From positions 49,332,564 through 49,396,563 of the forward strand of contig OY829543.1 in assembly GCA_963691705.1 (NCBI GenBank): a stretch of 64,000 nucleotides of DNA, written 5' to 3'. Below the pieces are notes generated by a model, which worked only from the letters and a program-made list of their open reading frames with translations, searched no databases and was not told the origin of the DNA. The DNA comes from Viola odorata (taxonomy: Eukaryota > Streptophyta > Magnoliopsida > Malpighiales > Violaceae). The position numbers and the translations under genes were made by a program. Shown here one piece after another: positions 11,957-21,470 of the stretch (position 1 is its first letter; each line of letters begins with the position of its first letter).

Positions 11957-14155
11957 TCATGGGCCCTCGCGAGCATCGCGATCACCATTCCTCCGTTTTT
12001 CCCCAGAAGAAGGAAGATCTCTCTCACCTTCGCCCAAATCCTTTAGTCTCTTGGAAGCGTAATCGGCCAGCACTGACGAGTCAACAGTTCCCTGGCGATA
12101 GAGACTCATAAACTCAGCGATACAAATATCCATGGTCTTGTTCTTCCACCAGGCTATCTTTGAAGACGCTTTGGCCAAATCCGCATCACGAGATGCTATC
12201 TTTTCGCGAAGGAAGATATTCTTTCTGTCAGCTACCACCAATTCCGCCTCTAGAAGGTCTATCTTAGCCTTCCCTTTTGATCTTTCTCGAGCAAGCTCAG
12301 CGCGACAGTCGTCCAACTCCGCCCGGGTCCGCTCTTGAAGCTGCGACAGCTCCGTTACTTTCCCTAAAGCAGCATCTAGTTCTCCCTTTAAATCAAGAGA
12401 AGGTTGAACCTTGTCGCGGCGATCCTCAAAAAAGTAGTTTAACTCGTGGAAGCAGGCCAGCATGTCAGTCAGAAGACGTGAATGGCGTACGTCGGGAGGA
12501 CGCCGCAAGAACTCTTCTTTGTCCTTCGAAGAAGTAAACATTTGCCCCACTATCGGGCCCACTGGTTCCTCTCGCGATGACGGGTCCGATACCCCTAAAG
12601 CACGGAGACCGTCGGTACCAAGGGAAGACAAGTCCAGCTGATAAGCAATGGGGCCTTGAAGACCTTGAGGGGAAAGGTTGGCGATATAAGGAGGAGAGCA
12701 ATTTTTTGCAGAATCACCAATGCCCGAAATCGAAGAAAGAAACAAGGGCTGAGGCTTCCGTGGGGAAGGAGAGATGGGATTCGGAGTTGGTAAGCTCACA
12801 TCTGGAATGAAGGAGCGAATAGGGGAGCTAGGACCGCCAGACACCAAGGGAGAGCCCACCGCTGCCGAAGCCTCGTTAACCTTGGGAGGAATGGCAGAGG
12901 GCACCTTGGTAACTTTCGTCACTGGCAAGGGACCCGTAACGTGCGAGGCGTCAACCTCCTCGGAAGGAACCCCATTGATTTCCTCCACGGAAGGAACTAG
13001 TGGGTCAGATTTCTCTTTGCGAACTCTCTTTACGAGACGCTCCGTTTCGGCAGCGATCTCTTCGCTATCGTCCTCGGTTGACTCTACTGCAGGACCACCT
13101 TTTCTGGACCTAAGTTTCATTCGTTGGGCAAGGGTGGCATGACGCAACTCGGAACCAGTATCCATGCTTTCGCTATCACTGTCAACCTCTTCAATCACGG
13201 GATTACTCGGGGCCACTCCCTTACCGCGAGACGGTAGCCAATTCTCAAGGAAACGAGAAGGTCGGGCAGATGTGTTGCGTGTCGCGACGGTTTTGTTTCT
13301 CCTTCCTCGCGGCGGAATAGGCGGACGACTAGAGCCTTCGGGTGGAGGAGAAGGAGGTAATGTCTGAAGCGGCACCACGTTTAGAGGAGTGTCACTTTCC
13401 TCAAAGGATCGACCCTCAACGTTACCTGCCAATAAAATATTTTAATATGACAAGTCGAAGCGATAAGGCGATAAAAGAAAAGACTCACCTACGACACACT
13501 CTGGCAAAGGCCTGAACCGAGCAAATTCCCGAATGCGGAAAGGCCCTTCTATTTCTAATAAGGCGTTAACATTGGATACATCCATACTAGACAGCACATC
13601 TGGTTCTCGCCAAGCGGCACTAGTAATCTTTCGGTTGAAACCACCGCGCCAAAACCGAGAGGGCAAGCGAAGGGTGAAGAAGCCATTTTTCCAGAAAAAT
13701 CGAACAAGAGCACCATTCCATCTTGGGGTAATATCCACTAAGCAGTTATGGAACCTCAAGGTGAAAAATGTGCGGAACAGATCGAGCGATGGAGCAAAAA
13801 TATGCTTCATCTCACACGAGCGAAGAAAGGCGTAAAGCCCACACCAGGAAGGCGGAGTTATTTGAACAGGATTGAAATCGTAGTAGTCTAGCAGTTTCAA
13901 CAGAGAAGTATGAAGCGGAAGACGAAACCCGTAGGTAAACATCTTGAAATAAACCAACCGGAACGTCCCCCACATGGCATCAGTAAGCCGAGTATCCTTC
14001 AGTGGGACAAAGGGGCGATATCCCGTGGGAAAAGTGATACCGTTCTCCTCTAACTCAGCCCTCAAAACCTCATTATAATCAAAAACACTACGAGCTCTCC
14101 TGACTTCAGGATCTAGAGGATTTTTGATAATTGCAGAAGGCCTAGCGCAAGACAT
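11957..14155 (-). CDS. Antisense gene 2 of Tat element, paralogue of gene 1, 2 exons
   Basis: Exons 14155-13489 and 13425-11957 join in frame (phase 1) across a 63-bp GT...AG intron (13488-13426; donor TAG|GTGAGT, acceptor GGCAG|GTAA) to give 711 residues. The start MSCARPSAI is chosen because an upstream in-frame extension looks like leader sequence. The N-terminal domain carries YGFRLPLHTSLLKLLDYY and 'PSWCGLYAFLRSC', clearly parallel to gene 1 (YGFRLPIDSF; NAYCCVYAFLDLC). A Pro/Ser-rich linker and a C-terminal coiled coil (about residues 530-640) follow. Both exons are free of stops. A minus-strand TTATAAGG lies about 190 bp upstream (14344-14350), the spacing seen for gene 1. Confidence 0.75.
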
Positions 14156-14617
14156 AATGGAAGGGAAAGTAAAGCTATGGCAATAGAGAAACAAAATACT
14201 TGGAGCAGAGAACCAGTGAATCGGCCGTCGGCACCGGCGAAGCAATTGCAGAAAAATCCCTCGAGAAGAAAGAAGCACAGAAGAAAGGAAATACGAAGAA
14301 TTTCGAGATATTAGCAAAAAATACTAAAAGAGAAGAGTAAACTCCTTATAAAGGTTAAACCTAAAAAAGGAACAGCCTGTGAAAACAAAACACGTGCAGA
14401 AGGGAAAGGACGCGTGGACAGTCATCAATGTCTTTTGGGAGAAGACAGTTGCTGACTGAAAATCGAAAGGCGGTTGCGTCAAGCGAAAGGCCTACTCCTG
14501 CGATAATCCTGGAAACATAAAGAAAGAAAAGCGGCAGAAGAGCGAAAAGAAATAAAAACGTCATTTTATTATTTGGGAAGGCCATACGACATCTACAAAG
14601 AGGCATGGTATGCCCAA

Positions 14618-15055
14618 CTATTCGCCGTCAGACCAGGAGATGCCATAGCAGTAGACCACGTCATCATCGTCCTCACCTAAAAGTGATGGATCTTCGCCAG
14701 CGAAAGGGAAAGGGAAAGGTTCCTCAACCCTCTCTCCCACGCGAGTGGATGATCGATCCGATTCCTCCTTGACAGACGGCGACACCGCTTTAACAGCTGA
14801 ACAGGCGGAAGGAGCCCTTGGTGGTGACTCGTCAGGAGGGAAAGATATTTCTCTCCCCTTCGAAGAGAAAGAAGCAAGATAATCGAAGAATGACTTAGAT
14901 GCCTTCGCAGCATCTTTCCTCCGCCTCTTGAGGCGCCGTCGGTGAACAGGTGGCCTCCAGGGAGGCGACGGAGGAGGATTATCCGAATCAGGAGAAGTCG
15001 GAGGAGTTGGTGGAGAATCTCGGGCGAACGTATCTAAAAAATGAGAATCAACCAT
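14618..15055 (-). CDS. Antisense ORF 3: small Pro/Ser-rich acidic-tailed protein
   Basis: 145 residues from MVDSHFLDTFARD. The N-terminus is proline-rich (TPPTSPDSDNPPPSPPWRPP), then a basic cluster RRRLKRRRKD (possible nuclear signal), then an acidic end with GEDDDDVV. An in-frame upstream start would add 12 hydrophobic residues. A TATTTAA-like box lies about 70 bp upstream. No family recognised. It sits in the same orientation as the two larger antisense genes, which supports reality, but composition bias alone could keep it open. Confidence 0.45.
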   Translation of the reverse strand: MVDSHFLDTFARDSPPTPPTSPDSDNPPPSPPWRPPVHRRRLKRRRKDAAKASKSFFDYLASFSSKGREISFPPDESPPRAPSACSAVKAVSPSVKEESDRSSTRVGERVEEPFPFPFAGEDPSLLGEDDDDVVYCYGISWSDGE

Positions 15056-15521
15056 GAGATCACAAAATATTAATAAAGGAAAAAACAACAAGGGGACGAA
15101 GAATAACGAAGGAGAGAAGATCCCTTAAATAGCCAGAAAATTGGGAAGAAAGGATCTTCGATCTTCTAACCCGACTCTTGAAAGAAGAGACGTGTACAAC
15201 CTGAAGTGCAGATATGGATTTACAGTCACGCCTGTTGAGATTTTTCCCTGATCGAGGAAAACTGCAAAATCGCCCAATCAGTTGCCAGGACAACCGCGGT
15301 GTAGATTTAATGTTGAACAACCAATCAGAAAACTGCCCAGTGGCTGAACCGTTTTCAGTTGGGCTAAGAATATCTCCAAGAAAGACAAAGGGCACATTAA
15401 AGAAGAAGAACAGTTGCAAAACGGCGTACTAAAACCAGTTTATTTATTATGGCTTAGGGGCCGGAAAGTACATTTACATGCCAGGAAGAAAAGAGAAAAG
15501 GCCCAAAGGGAGCCATCGCTA

Positions 15522-15899
15522 TCAGGCGTCAAAGCTAGCATCCTCAGGCACTTCGGGAAGGTCTCTCAGAGAATCCATGACCAGAATCAGATCATGGGAG
15601 GTGGCTCTCATCCCCTTCAGATAACACCCCAGCATATCCTTGCGTTGCTGCAGCATGGCGATCACCACTTGAATCCGAGCGATGGAGGCAACCAGCTTTG
15701 ACACGCTTTCCAGAGGGCTGAAATCCTCCAGAGATATAGCTCCCAGCCTGGAATAAAGAGGGGTCAACATTCCTTGCAGCTCCAGGATGTCCTCAGAGGT
15801 CTTGACCAACATGTTCTCCAGGAACCCGACATCCCCATCATTGAGGTTCTTGAGAGAATGGCCATTGGAAAGGAGAAAATTCTTAGTCAAATGATCCAT
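15522..15899 (-). CDS. Antisense ORF 4: small helical protein of unknown function
   Basis: 125 residues from MDHLTKNFLLSNGHSL. It is balanced in composition and predicted to be mostly helical, with leucine-rich stretches (DILELQGMLTPLYSRLG) and an internal MLQQRKDMLGCYLKGM. The start at 15899 is preferred because CCTATAAATT on the minus strand (TATA at 15950-15956) lies just upstream, whereas the longer in-frame start would overlap it. No family recognised. Confidence 0.5.
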   Translation of the reverse strand: MDHLTKNFLLSNGHSLKNLNDGDVGFLENMLVKTSEDILELQGMLTPLYSRLGAISLEDFSPLESVSKLVASIARIQVVIAMLQQRKDMLGCYLKGMRATSHDLILVMDSLRDLPEVPEDASFDA

Positions 15900-15949
15900 G
15901 ATGTAAATTGCCAGAGATGAGGAGAACGTGGGTGGAGAAAGTTTCCCCA

Positions 15950-15956
15950 ATTTATA
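15950..15956 (-). promoter_or_regulatory. TATA box for antisense ORF 4
   Basis: TATAAAT on the minus strand within GGGGCCTATAAATTGGGG, about 50 bp before the predicted ATG. Close spacing implies a very short leader. Confidence 0.4.
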
Positions 15957-16825
15957 GGCCCCAAGAGAGAGGCCTTGGAAAGAACAAAGAGGTCCTCAAA
16001 AGGTGAGCCATCTCGTCACCCCTAAGGACTGATAAGCCTAAAGCAGAATCAAAGGTTGATGCTCGTATGCCATCCGTGACATGAATGTTCGAAAGGACGC
16101 AAGATAAAAGGTGGAAAAATGCCAAAAGGCGCGATATCACGGGTAGCCATTACGTAAAAGCCATATGGTTACCGGTATCCACAGTGTAAGGCGTCTGGTG
16201 GTATAAAGCCGCGCTAATCATAGGCAGCTGATGGCGTAAAACCGCGATGATATCGTTGCTTCCTTAAGCGAAAGAGGAGAACGGGGCCCGCGTGACCTCA
16301 AACCCCCTGTAAGTACAAAAGTTTACTAACTTCTCTATAAACGCCTATCTCCTCCGTGTGTTTTCAGTACACTTGAAAGGATGATGGACCCTGAACGAAG
16401 GCAAATCCACGACATGACTTGGTTGCAGTCCTTGGCGGTATCACAAGTGACCCATCAACAACCCTTTCTATGGCATGAATAAAGTTGAGACTCCGTAAGC
16501 CCTAACAAGAGGTCAAATAGACTAATATTGCCGGGCGAAAGTAATGCCCTCATAATCACAAGCATAATAGTAGCGTCTCTCGCGGACCTCTTAACGCCTC
16601 AGAAAAGTAGGTCTCTGGATAAGAATGGAGGATGGAATCCGCTTGTTTACTGGAAAGCTTCAGAACTACGTTCCAGCTCAGCACTTAACACGGTTGACGT
16701 CGAGCAGTCGGGGAAGCTCAGAAATCCTGCAGACATTCCGCCCCACGAAAGAACAAGTTTTCATCCAAGATTTCAGACATGGACAGCCCTTGGTAAACAC
16801 TCGGGCTCGTTTTCAGTTGGGCTTA
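15957..16825. other. Spacer between antisense ORF 4 and 3' LTR
   Basis: No supported gene on either strand. The word GTTTTCAGTTGGGCT just before the 3' LTR (16809-16823) also occurs near 15350-15365. The classical purine run expected next to the 3' LTR is absent. Confidence 0.5.
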
Positions 16826-17347
16826 TGATAACAATCAAGACAGCCCTAACGGTGCCACCTCGCTTGCCGCTCCCGCCAGGATGATTTCCCATAAGACCCG
16901 TGAGATATCTTCATATCGCCCGAGAATCAGCGAAGGATTCCTAGGATGGTCGACATCAGCGAGGGGGGGACTCACGCGACTCTACACGCACGGCACCATC
17001 CCATCCTAGGGACCCACGAGCTTATCGCTCCCGGCAGCCCGTACGATATTGCTCATGATGTCATCCGTCGGTATCGCTTGTGACGTCACCATCAGACATC
17101 GCCTGGATTGTTATCGCCAGGTATCGCCGAATAGGCCTATAAATACCCCTAATTTTCCAATCTGAAGGTAAGATCGAGATCACTCAGACGAACCTCTGTT
17201 ATTTTTGAAACCCGAACTGACTTAAGCATCGGAGTGTCTACGCCGGAGCCCCCCATCCGGCGCTTCCCAGGTACATCCGGCACCGACCGCCACCGTTCCG
17301 ATCAGGCACGACTCCGAATCTTACAAGATCGACATTGAATCTTATCA
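16826..17347 (+). repeat. 3' LTR of Tat element
   Basis: Full-length match to the 5' LTR with ten substitutions, two of them CpG to TpG. TATA box at 17138-17145. Followed directly by TSD TCTTT and the continuation of the Helitron RPA-like gene. Confidence 0.95.
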
Positions 17348-17352
17348 TCTTT

Positions 17353-17890
17353 TTAGTTGCATGAACCTCTTCGGCGATAAATAAATTCCAATGTGGTTCA
17401 CTCTCATTTTTTTCGCTGACCTTGACTATGAAATCAAATTTCTTATCCTTGCAAGATATCATTTTTCTATAGTATGGCGACTTTTCTTTTTCCTGTTACA
17501 TTGAGAATAATATTAGTATTTTTTCTGTAATAAAATTAATTTAATATCACTATTCTAAAAAAAATTACCTTATCGTCAACTGATTCTTTGTATTTCTTGA
17601 TGTCACAAGCTATTAGTATTTCTGTCTCATTAACTTCTTTATCTCATCAAAATGAACAATTGTTGCTTCATTCTCACCATCATTTTGCAACCTCAGGTTG
17701 TACCTGAAATTGTAAGTTGAGTTTTAGTCATCTTGTTTAATGTTTAAAATAATTAAATTTTTAATTTGTTTGGAATTACCTTGGAATTGTCTCAACGTAA
17801 TTGTTACACTTGTGACATGTTGCTTGACCCTCACCTATGCCAAATATTTTTTTCCAGCACATTTTACATGATTCATACCAAGGTTATCTT
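17353..17890 (-). pseudogene. Helitron RPA-like gene, zinc-ribbon exons, copy A
   Basis: Minus-strand exons encode a WYESCKMCWKK...CHKCNNYVETIPR zinc ribbon (17780-17880). A 76-bp GT...AG intron (17779-17704) follows, then YNLRLQNDGEN...ATIVHFDE, the pattern of the C-terminal DNA-binding domain of RPA70. The next exon reads DKKFDFIVKVSEKNE and is cut by the Tat insertion. RPA homologues in Helitrons are thought to bind single-stranded DNA during rolling-circle transposition. Frame breaks make this a relic. Confidence 0.7.
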
Positions 17891-18352
17891 TTATTGATCA
17901 CTTCGGTAATAGTTGTTGTTAGGACGTAGAAAGACTGGAAAGTAATAATAAGAGTCAATGTTAGATTTATCATTTATCCTCATAACTAATTGTTTTGCTT
18001 TATGGTTGGTACCTATTGTTTTGATGATGCAATTTTGTTAGCAACTTGTTCTATAGTTGCTTTGCTCGCATTGTCCATTCTCTTTGAAAGTGATTTGATT
18101 ATCTTCTGTGTATTTTCTGTGTATCTTATTGTTCAGTATAGGTCAAACTGTGATTGATAAACCATAAAATTAGAGAACAAGTTCCTTATCGAATAAATAA
18201 AATCCTAAATATATTGTCCTTTCTAATATTTATACTTACTCGAAGAATTAAATTTAGAAGAATTAAGAACATTAATCAAAAGGATAAACAAACAGGAAGT
18301 TTAATTATTAGAAAGGACTGGAAACAACTTTAGAAACAACTTAGCTTGTTAG
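17891..18352. other. AT-rich Helitron remnant, no gene
   Basis: To 18205 this matches copy B (24530-24820) and probably represents introns or spacer around the RPA-like gene. From 18206 the match stops and AT-rich sequence of unknown origin begins. Confidence 0.5.
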
Positions 18353-18589
18353 GCTTTTGAGCAAGTTGCTCTTGTCCCAACGCCCCTTGGACCTCTCCGC
18401 TTCGAAAAAGAAGCATCAGCATCAGGAGTACGACCAGCTGCCCCAGAAGACACCAACGAACTGCTACGGTCTGTTATCAATGAGATCACTGGTATGCGTG
18501 CTTGCATCACTGATATGCGTGCCTCCATAAATTTCTTACACCAAAAAGTTGATGCCCTTGCAGTAGAGGAGATTGAAGATGGAGAGTGA
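18353..18589 (+). pseudogene. Possible captured terminal exon (78 codons)
   Basis: A frame opens right after a splice-acceptor-like TTGTTAG and runs to TGA at 18587-18589. It starts AFEQVALVPTPLGPL and ends VDALAVEEIEDGE, with repeated ITGMRACITDMRASI heptad-like residues. T-rich sequence resembling a 3' UTR follows. The opposite strand is also open but less protein-like. Parent gene not recognised; it may be a gene fragment carried by a DNA transposon. Confidence 0.35.
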
Positions 18590-19204
18590 AGATGCTTCAC
18601 GATCAGAATAGAGACGTTAAGGGACCAGTCAGCCCTTCTTTCTCCAGTAGTTTTTCTTTATGTGGATTTGTAATTTTCTTTGTTTAAAAAGATTTATGTA
18701 AACTTAATCCTGAATGACGCGTCGTTCATACTTAATCCTGAATGACGTGTCGTTCACCTTAATCCTGAATGACGCGTCGTTCATACATGTCCAAAAATGA
18801 CGTCGTTTCATACCGGGTTGGAAAAACAAATTATCTAACCCGCGGGAAAAGAAACGGGTCGGGTTTATCCTACGTGGCACGCCACGTCAGGCACTGCTGA
18901 CGTGGCATGCCACGTAGGACACTTAACGGTGAAAGTTGGACGGCGTTAGGTCGAGGTACCAAATGTGACGTGTTGCTAATGTATAGGTATCTTTTAAAAG
19001 CAAATTAGACCTGAGGTATGAAAACAATCAAACAATATTTGTACAGGTACCAATTTTTGCATTATCCCTTTTGTCTTTCTCCCTTTCTACTCCTTCTTGG
19101 ATCTTCCGCCTCACCACTTTTCATCGTTCCCTTTATGCCATTGATTTATTATTTGTTAATTATAGTTAACTTAATCATTTTTTAACCCCTTAAGCAAACA
19201 TTTT
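18590..19204. other. Spacer with ACGTGGC-rich terminal-repeat-like sequence
   Basis: Contains the short tandem repeat at 18703-18784 and a stretch (18870-19075) with inverted CACGTGGC/GCCACGT words and 'GGTACCAATTTTTGCATT'. It resembles the terminal region of a MULE-type element, but no second terminus or TSD was found. Confidence 0.4.
18703..18784 (+). repeat. Three tandem 27-28 bp repeats
   Basis: Units start CTTAATCCTGAATGACG at 18703, 18731 and 18758; each ends GTCGTTCA. Each unit holds a near-palindrome around ATGACGCGTCGT. Confidence 0.85.
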
Positions 19205-19698
19205 TAAGACAGTTTCATTAATACCAACATGTTCATATTCAAGCATGATTGATCCTGTCATAGACGGTACCAAATCAATGTTTTATATCTAATAGTACAT
19301 ACTCTTCTATAAATATAGACGAGACTATAACCACTTAGCTATAAACTCATCAGTAGCCTTATTGTTTTCTTGATCCTCTTATTTCCTGCTTTCCAATCTT
19401 CTTCTAGATCACCAATAAATGTTTTTTTTATATAAATAAAAACGTAAAGTTAAGATATGATAGAACTTGAGACCGTTATTAAAAAAACCAAATATTGTTC
19501 ATAAAAATGATAATTTCTTTTATATCCGTGAGAAATGTGATTTTGGGTTACAATATAATGCAATGTTGAAGTACTCACTCAGTATTTGATTTAAGATTCA
19601 GATCAAAGCAGTATAATTCTCTCTTTTATTTTATTTAATATTTCAATTAGATGAGCATAAAGAAAAATAGCTCTCCTTCTCTCTCTATTTAGAATATA

Positions 19699-19735
19699 CT
19701 AGGTATTTTGGGCACGTGCGTTGCACGTGTGATAA
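19699..19735 (-). mobile_element. Helitron 3' terminus, copy B (intact hairpin)
   Basis: On the minus strand: hairpin CACGTGCAACGCACGTG, then CCCAAAATAC, ending CTAG before host T. This is the standard Helitron 3' end. The Helitron body therefore extends rightwards and transcribes to the left. Its 5' TC terminus was not identified; it should lie right of 37270 or has been lost. Confidence 0.75.
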
Positions 19736-19884
19736 TTTTTTATATCAAATTAAATTATTTATTTTAGATATTGTTTATAAATTAATTTTGGTTATTTGAA
19801 ATAGATAATGTCACTATCTAAATATTATTCTAAGGTAATATAATCGACCATATAAACCATTAAGTATACTAATAATAATTATTA

Positions 19885-21450
19885 GGGCTAAATCAAAAAT
19901 GGGTCTCTGCAGTCTAATTGATTGTCTTATTGCAGCCCTTTGTGTTATTTTTGATTTAAAACCTCCCTTCACTTAAGTGAATGATTTATTTCATCCCTCC
20001 GCCTAACGCCATGCAATTTTTCCGTCTGTTTGCTTACGTGTCGTGCCACGTCACCGATTGCTGACGTGTCACGCCACGTAGGCAGAAACCAACCGGGTCG
20101 AGCTCGAAACGGGTCGTAAAATTGGGCTGCCCCATTTTTAAGTGAAACGACGCCGTTTCACCTACATTCCTTTTTTGTACTCATTTTTGTTAATTAAATT
20201 AAATTCAAGCATTGATTTCTGATTTTTGTTCATTTTACCCTTTCTTTGGTGAAACTGGCGTATGAGTATCATCAATCTCAGCAGTAAACAACCAAACCCG
20301 CCCATTAAATTAAATTCAAGCATTGATTTTGGGCAGCAGACCCGCATCCCTCTCTTCTCTGTTTCTTTTCTTATTTCCTCTTCTCTGCTCTTAGAGCAAA
20401 TAAACACATAGTGATCGGGTTTGGTTTGGCGGAGGAGAGGCGCGGTGGTGTGCGGCGATCTGCAGAGAGTAGATCGGCAGCAAGCGACGATGATTGAAGT
20501 GGAGGGAGGTTTTAAATCAAAAATACCCCGGCCAAACCCAGCAAAATCAAACCAACCACAACCTCAATCATCACCACCACATTGCAACCAACCGCCAACA
20601 TAATCACAAACCCAGCCGCCCGCCACCAGCCACCCATCATCAACCATCACCCGAATATACCCACCTCCTCACTACCCAAACCACACAGCACCATCAACCA
20701 AACAGTTACCACACGCTCCGCCCATCACCACCGTAGCCTCCACCCGAAACCACCGCACGAACCACCAAAATCCAAATAGTCACCACAAACTACGCCCATA
20801 ACCACCGAACCCAACCGCTATCAACACCAATCCTCCACCCTATCCATTACCAACTAAATCCGATCCGAAATCAACCCTCTCCTCGCCAAACCCGATCCGC
20901 CACCGTAAGCCTTCCACCCATCAAGGCTCCACCTATCATCTAATCAAACCAAACCAAAAATCCAATCCAAATCCAGAAGAGAAGAAGAAAGAAAAAGAGA
21001 GGAGAGTGAGTTTGTCTCGTTTGACAAGGAAAGATGAAGGGAAGGAAAGAAAAAGAATGATGTTGTCGTAAACGAAAAGAAAAAAAGAAAAGATGATGTC
21101 TTAGAATCATAGAAGAAAGAAAGAAAAGTAGAAGAAAAGAAAGGAATGAAATGGCATCGTTTCATGCAAATGGTGAAACGGCGTCGTTTCACTTAAAAAT
21201 GGGGCAACCCAATTTTACGACCCGTTTCGAGCTCTACTCGGTTGGTTTCTACCTACGTGACGTGACACGTCAGCAATCGGTGACATGACACGACATGTAA
21301 GCAAACAGACAGAAAAAGTGGATGGCGTTAGGCTGAGGGATGAAATAAATCATTTGATTGAAGTGGAGGGAGGTTTTAAATCAAAAATAACACAGAAGGC
21401 TGAAATAAGACAATCAATTAGATTGTAGGGACTCATTTTCGATTTAGGCC
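19885..21450. mobile_element. Non-autonomous MULE with 277-bp TIRs
   Basis: TIRs 19885-20161 and 21173-21450 are inverted and closely similar (GGGCTAAATC / GGCCTAAATC outer ends; inner ends at GTGAAACGACGCCGTTTCAC). They are flanked by the 9-bp TSD TAATTATTA (19876-19884; 21451-21459). The empty site is in copy A near 770. Long TIRs plus 9-bp TSD are diagnostic of Mutator-like elements. The 1-kb interior is CA-rich then GA-rich, with no transposase and no recognised gene; it includes a stray 35-bp piece of the right TIR at 20491-20525. Confidence 0.92.
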
Positions 21451-21470
21451 TAATTATTAATAAATAATAT

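Larger units (their letters stand above)
1346..17347 (+). mobile_element. Tat-clade Ty3/gypsy LTR retrotransposon, 16.0 kb, with antisense genes
   Basis: Direct LTRs of 522 bp (1346-1867 and 16826-17347), each TG...CA, flanked by the 5-bp TSD TCTTT (1341-1345; 17348-17352). The empty site is preserved in copy B near 23750. The sense strand carries gag, protease, RT, RNase H, a second archaeal-type RNase H and integrase, which is the Tat-clade order. The 9-kb 3' half carries four antisense ORFs. The LTRs differ at 10 positions (1.9%). The sense coding region has four in-frame stops and one frameshift, so the copy cannot be autonomous. Confidence 0.95.
127..18205 (-). repeat. Copy A of a duplicated Helitron-derived segment (interrupted by the Tat element)
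   Basis: Sequence 127-1345 plus 17353-18205 is closely similar, in the same order and orientation, to 19205-24820. Similarity starts at 'AAGACAGTTTCATTAATACC' and ends at 'GTTCCTTATCGA'. Copy A lacks the two MULEs and two MITEs of copy B, and copy B lacks the Tat element, so duplication predates all of them. Similarity continues outside the Helitron 3' terminus (left of 609), which points to a segmental duplication rather than two independent Helitron insertions. Confidence 0.75.

Noticed and set aside
20494..20779. Overlapping Pro/His/Thr-rich frames in the first MULE
   Set aside because: All come from a CA-rich repeat; three frames are open at once and none has a domain.
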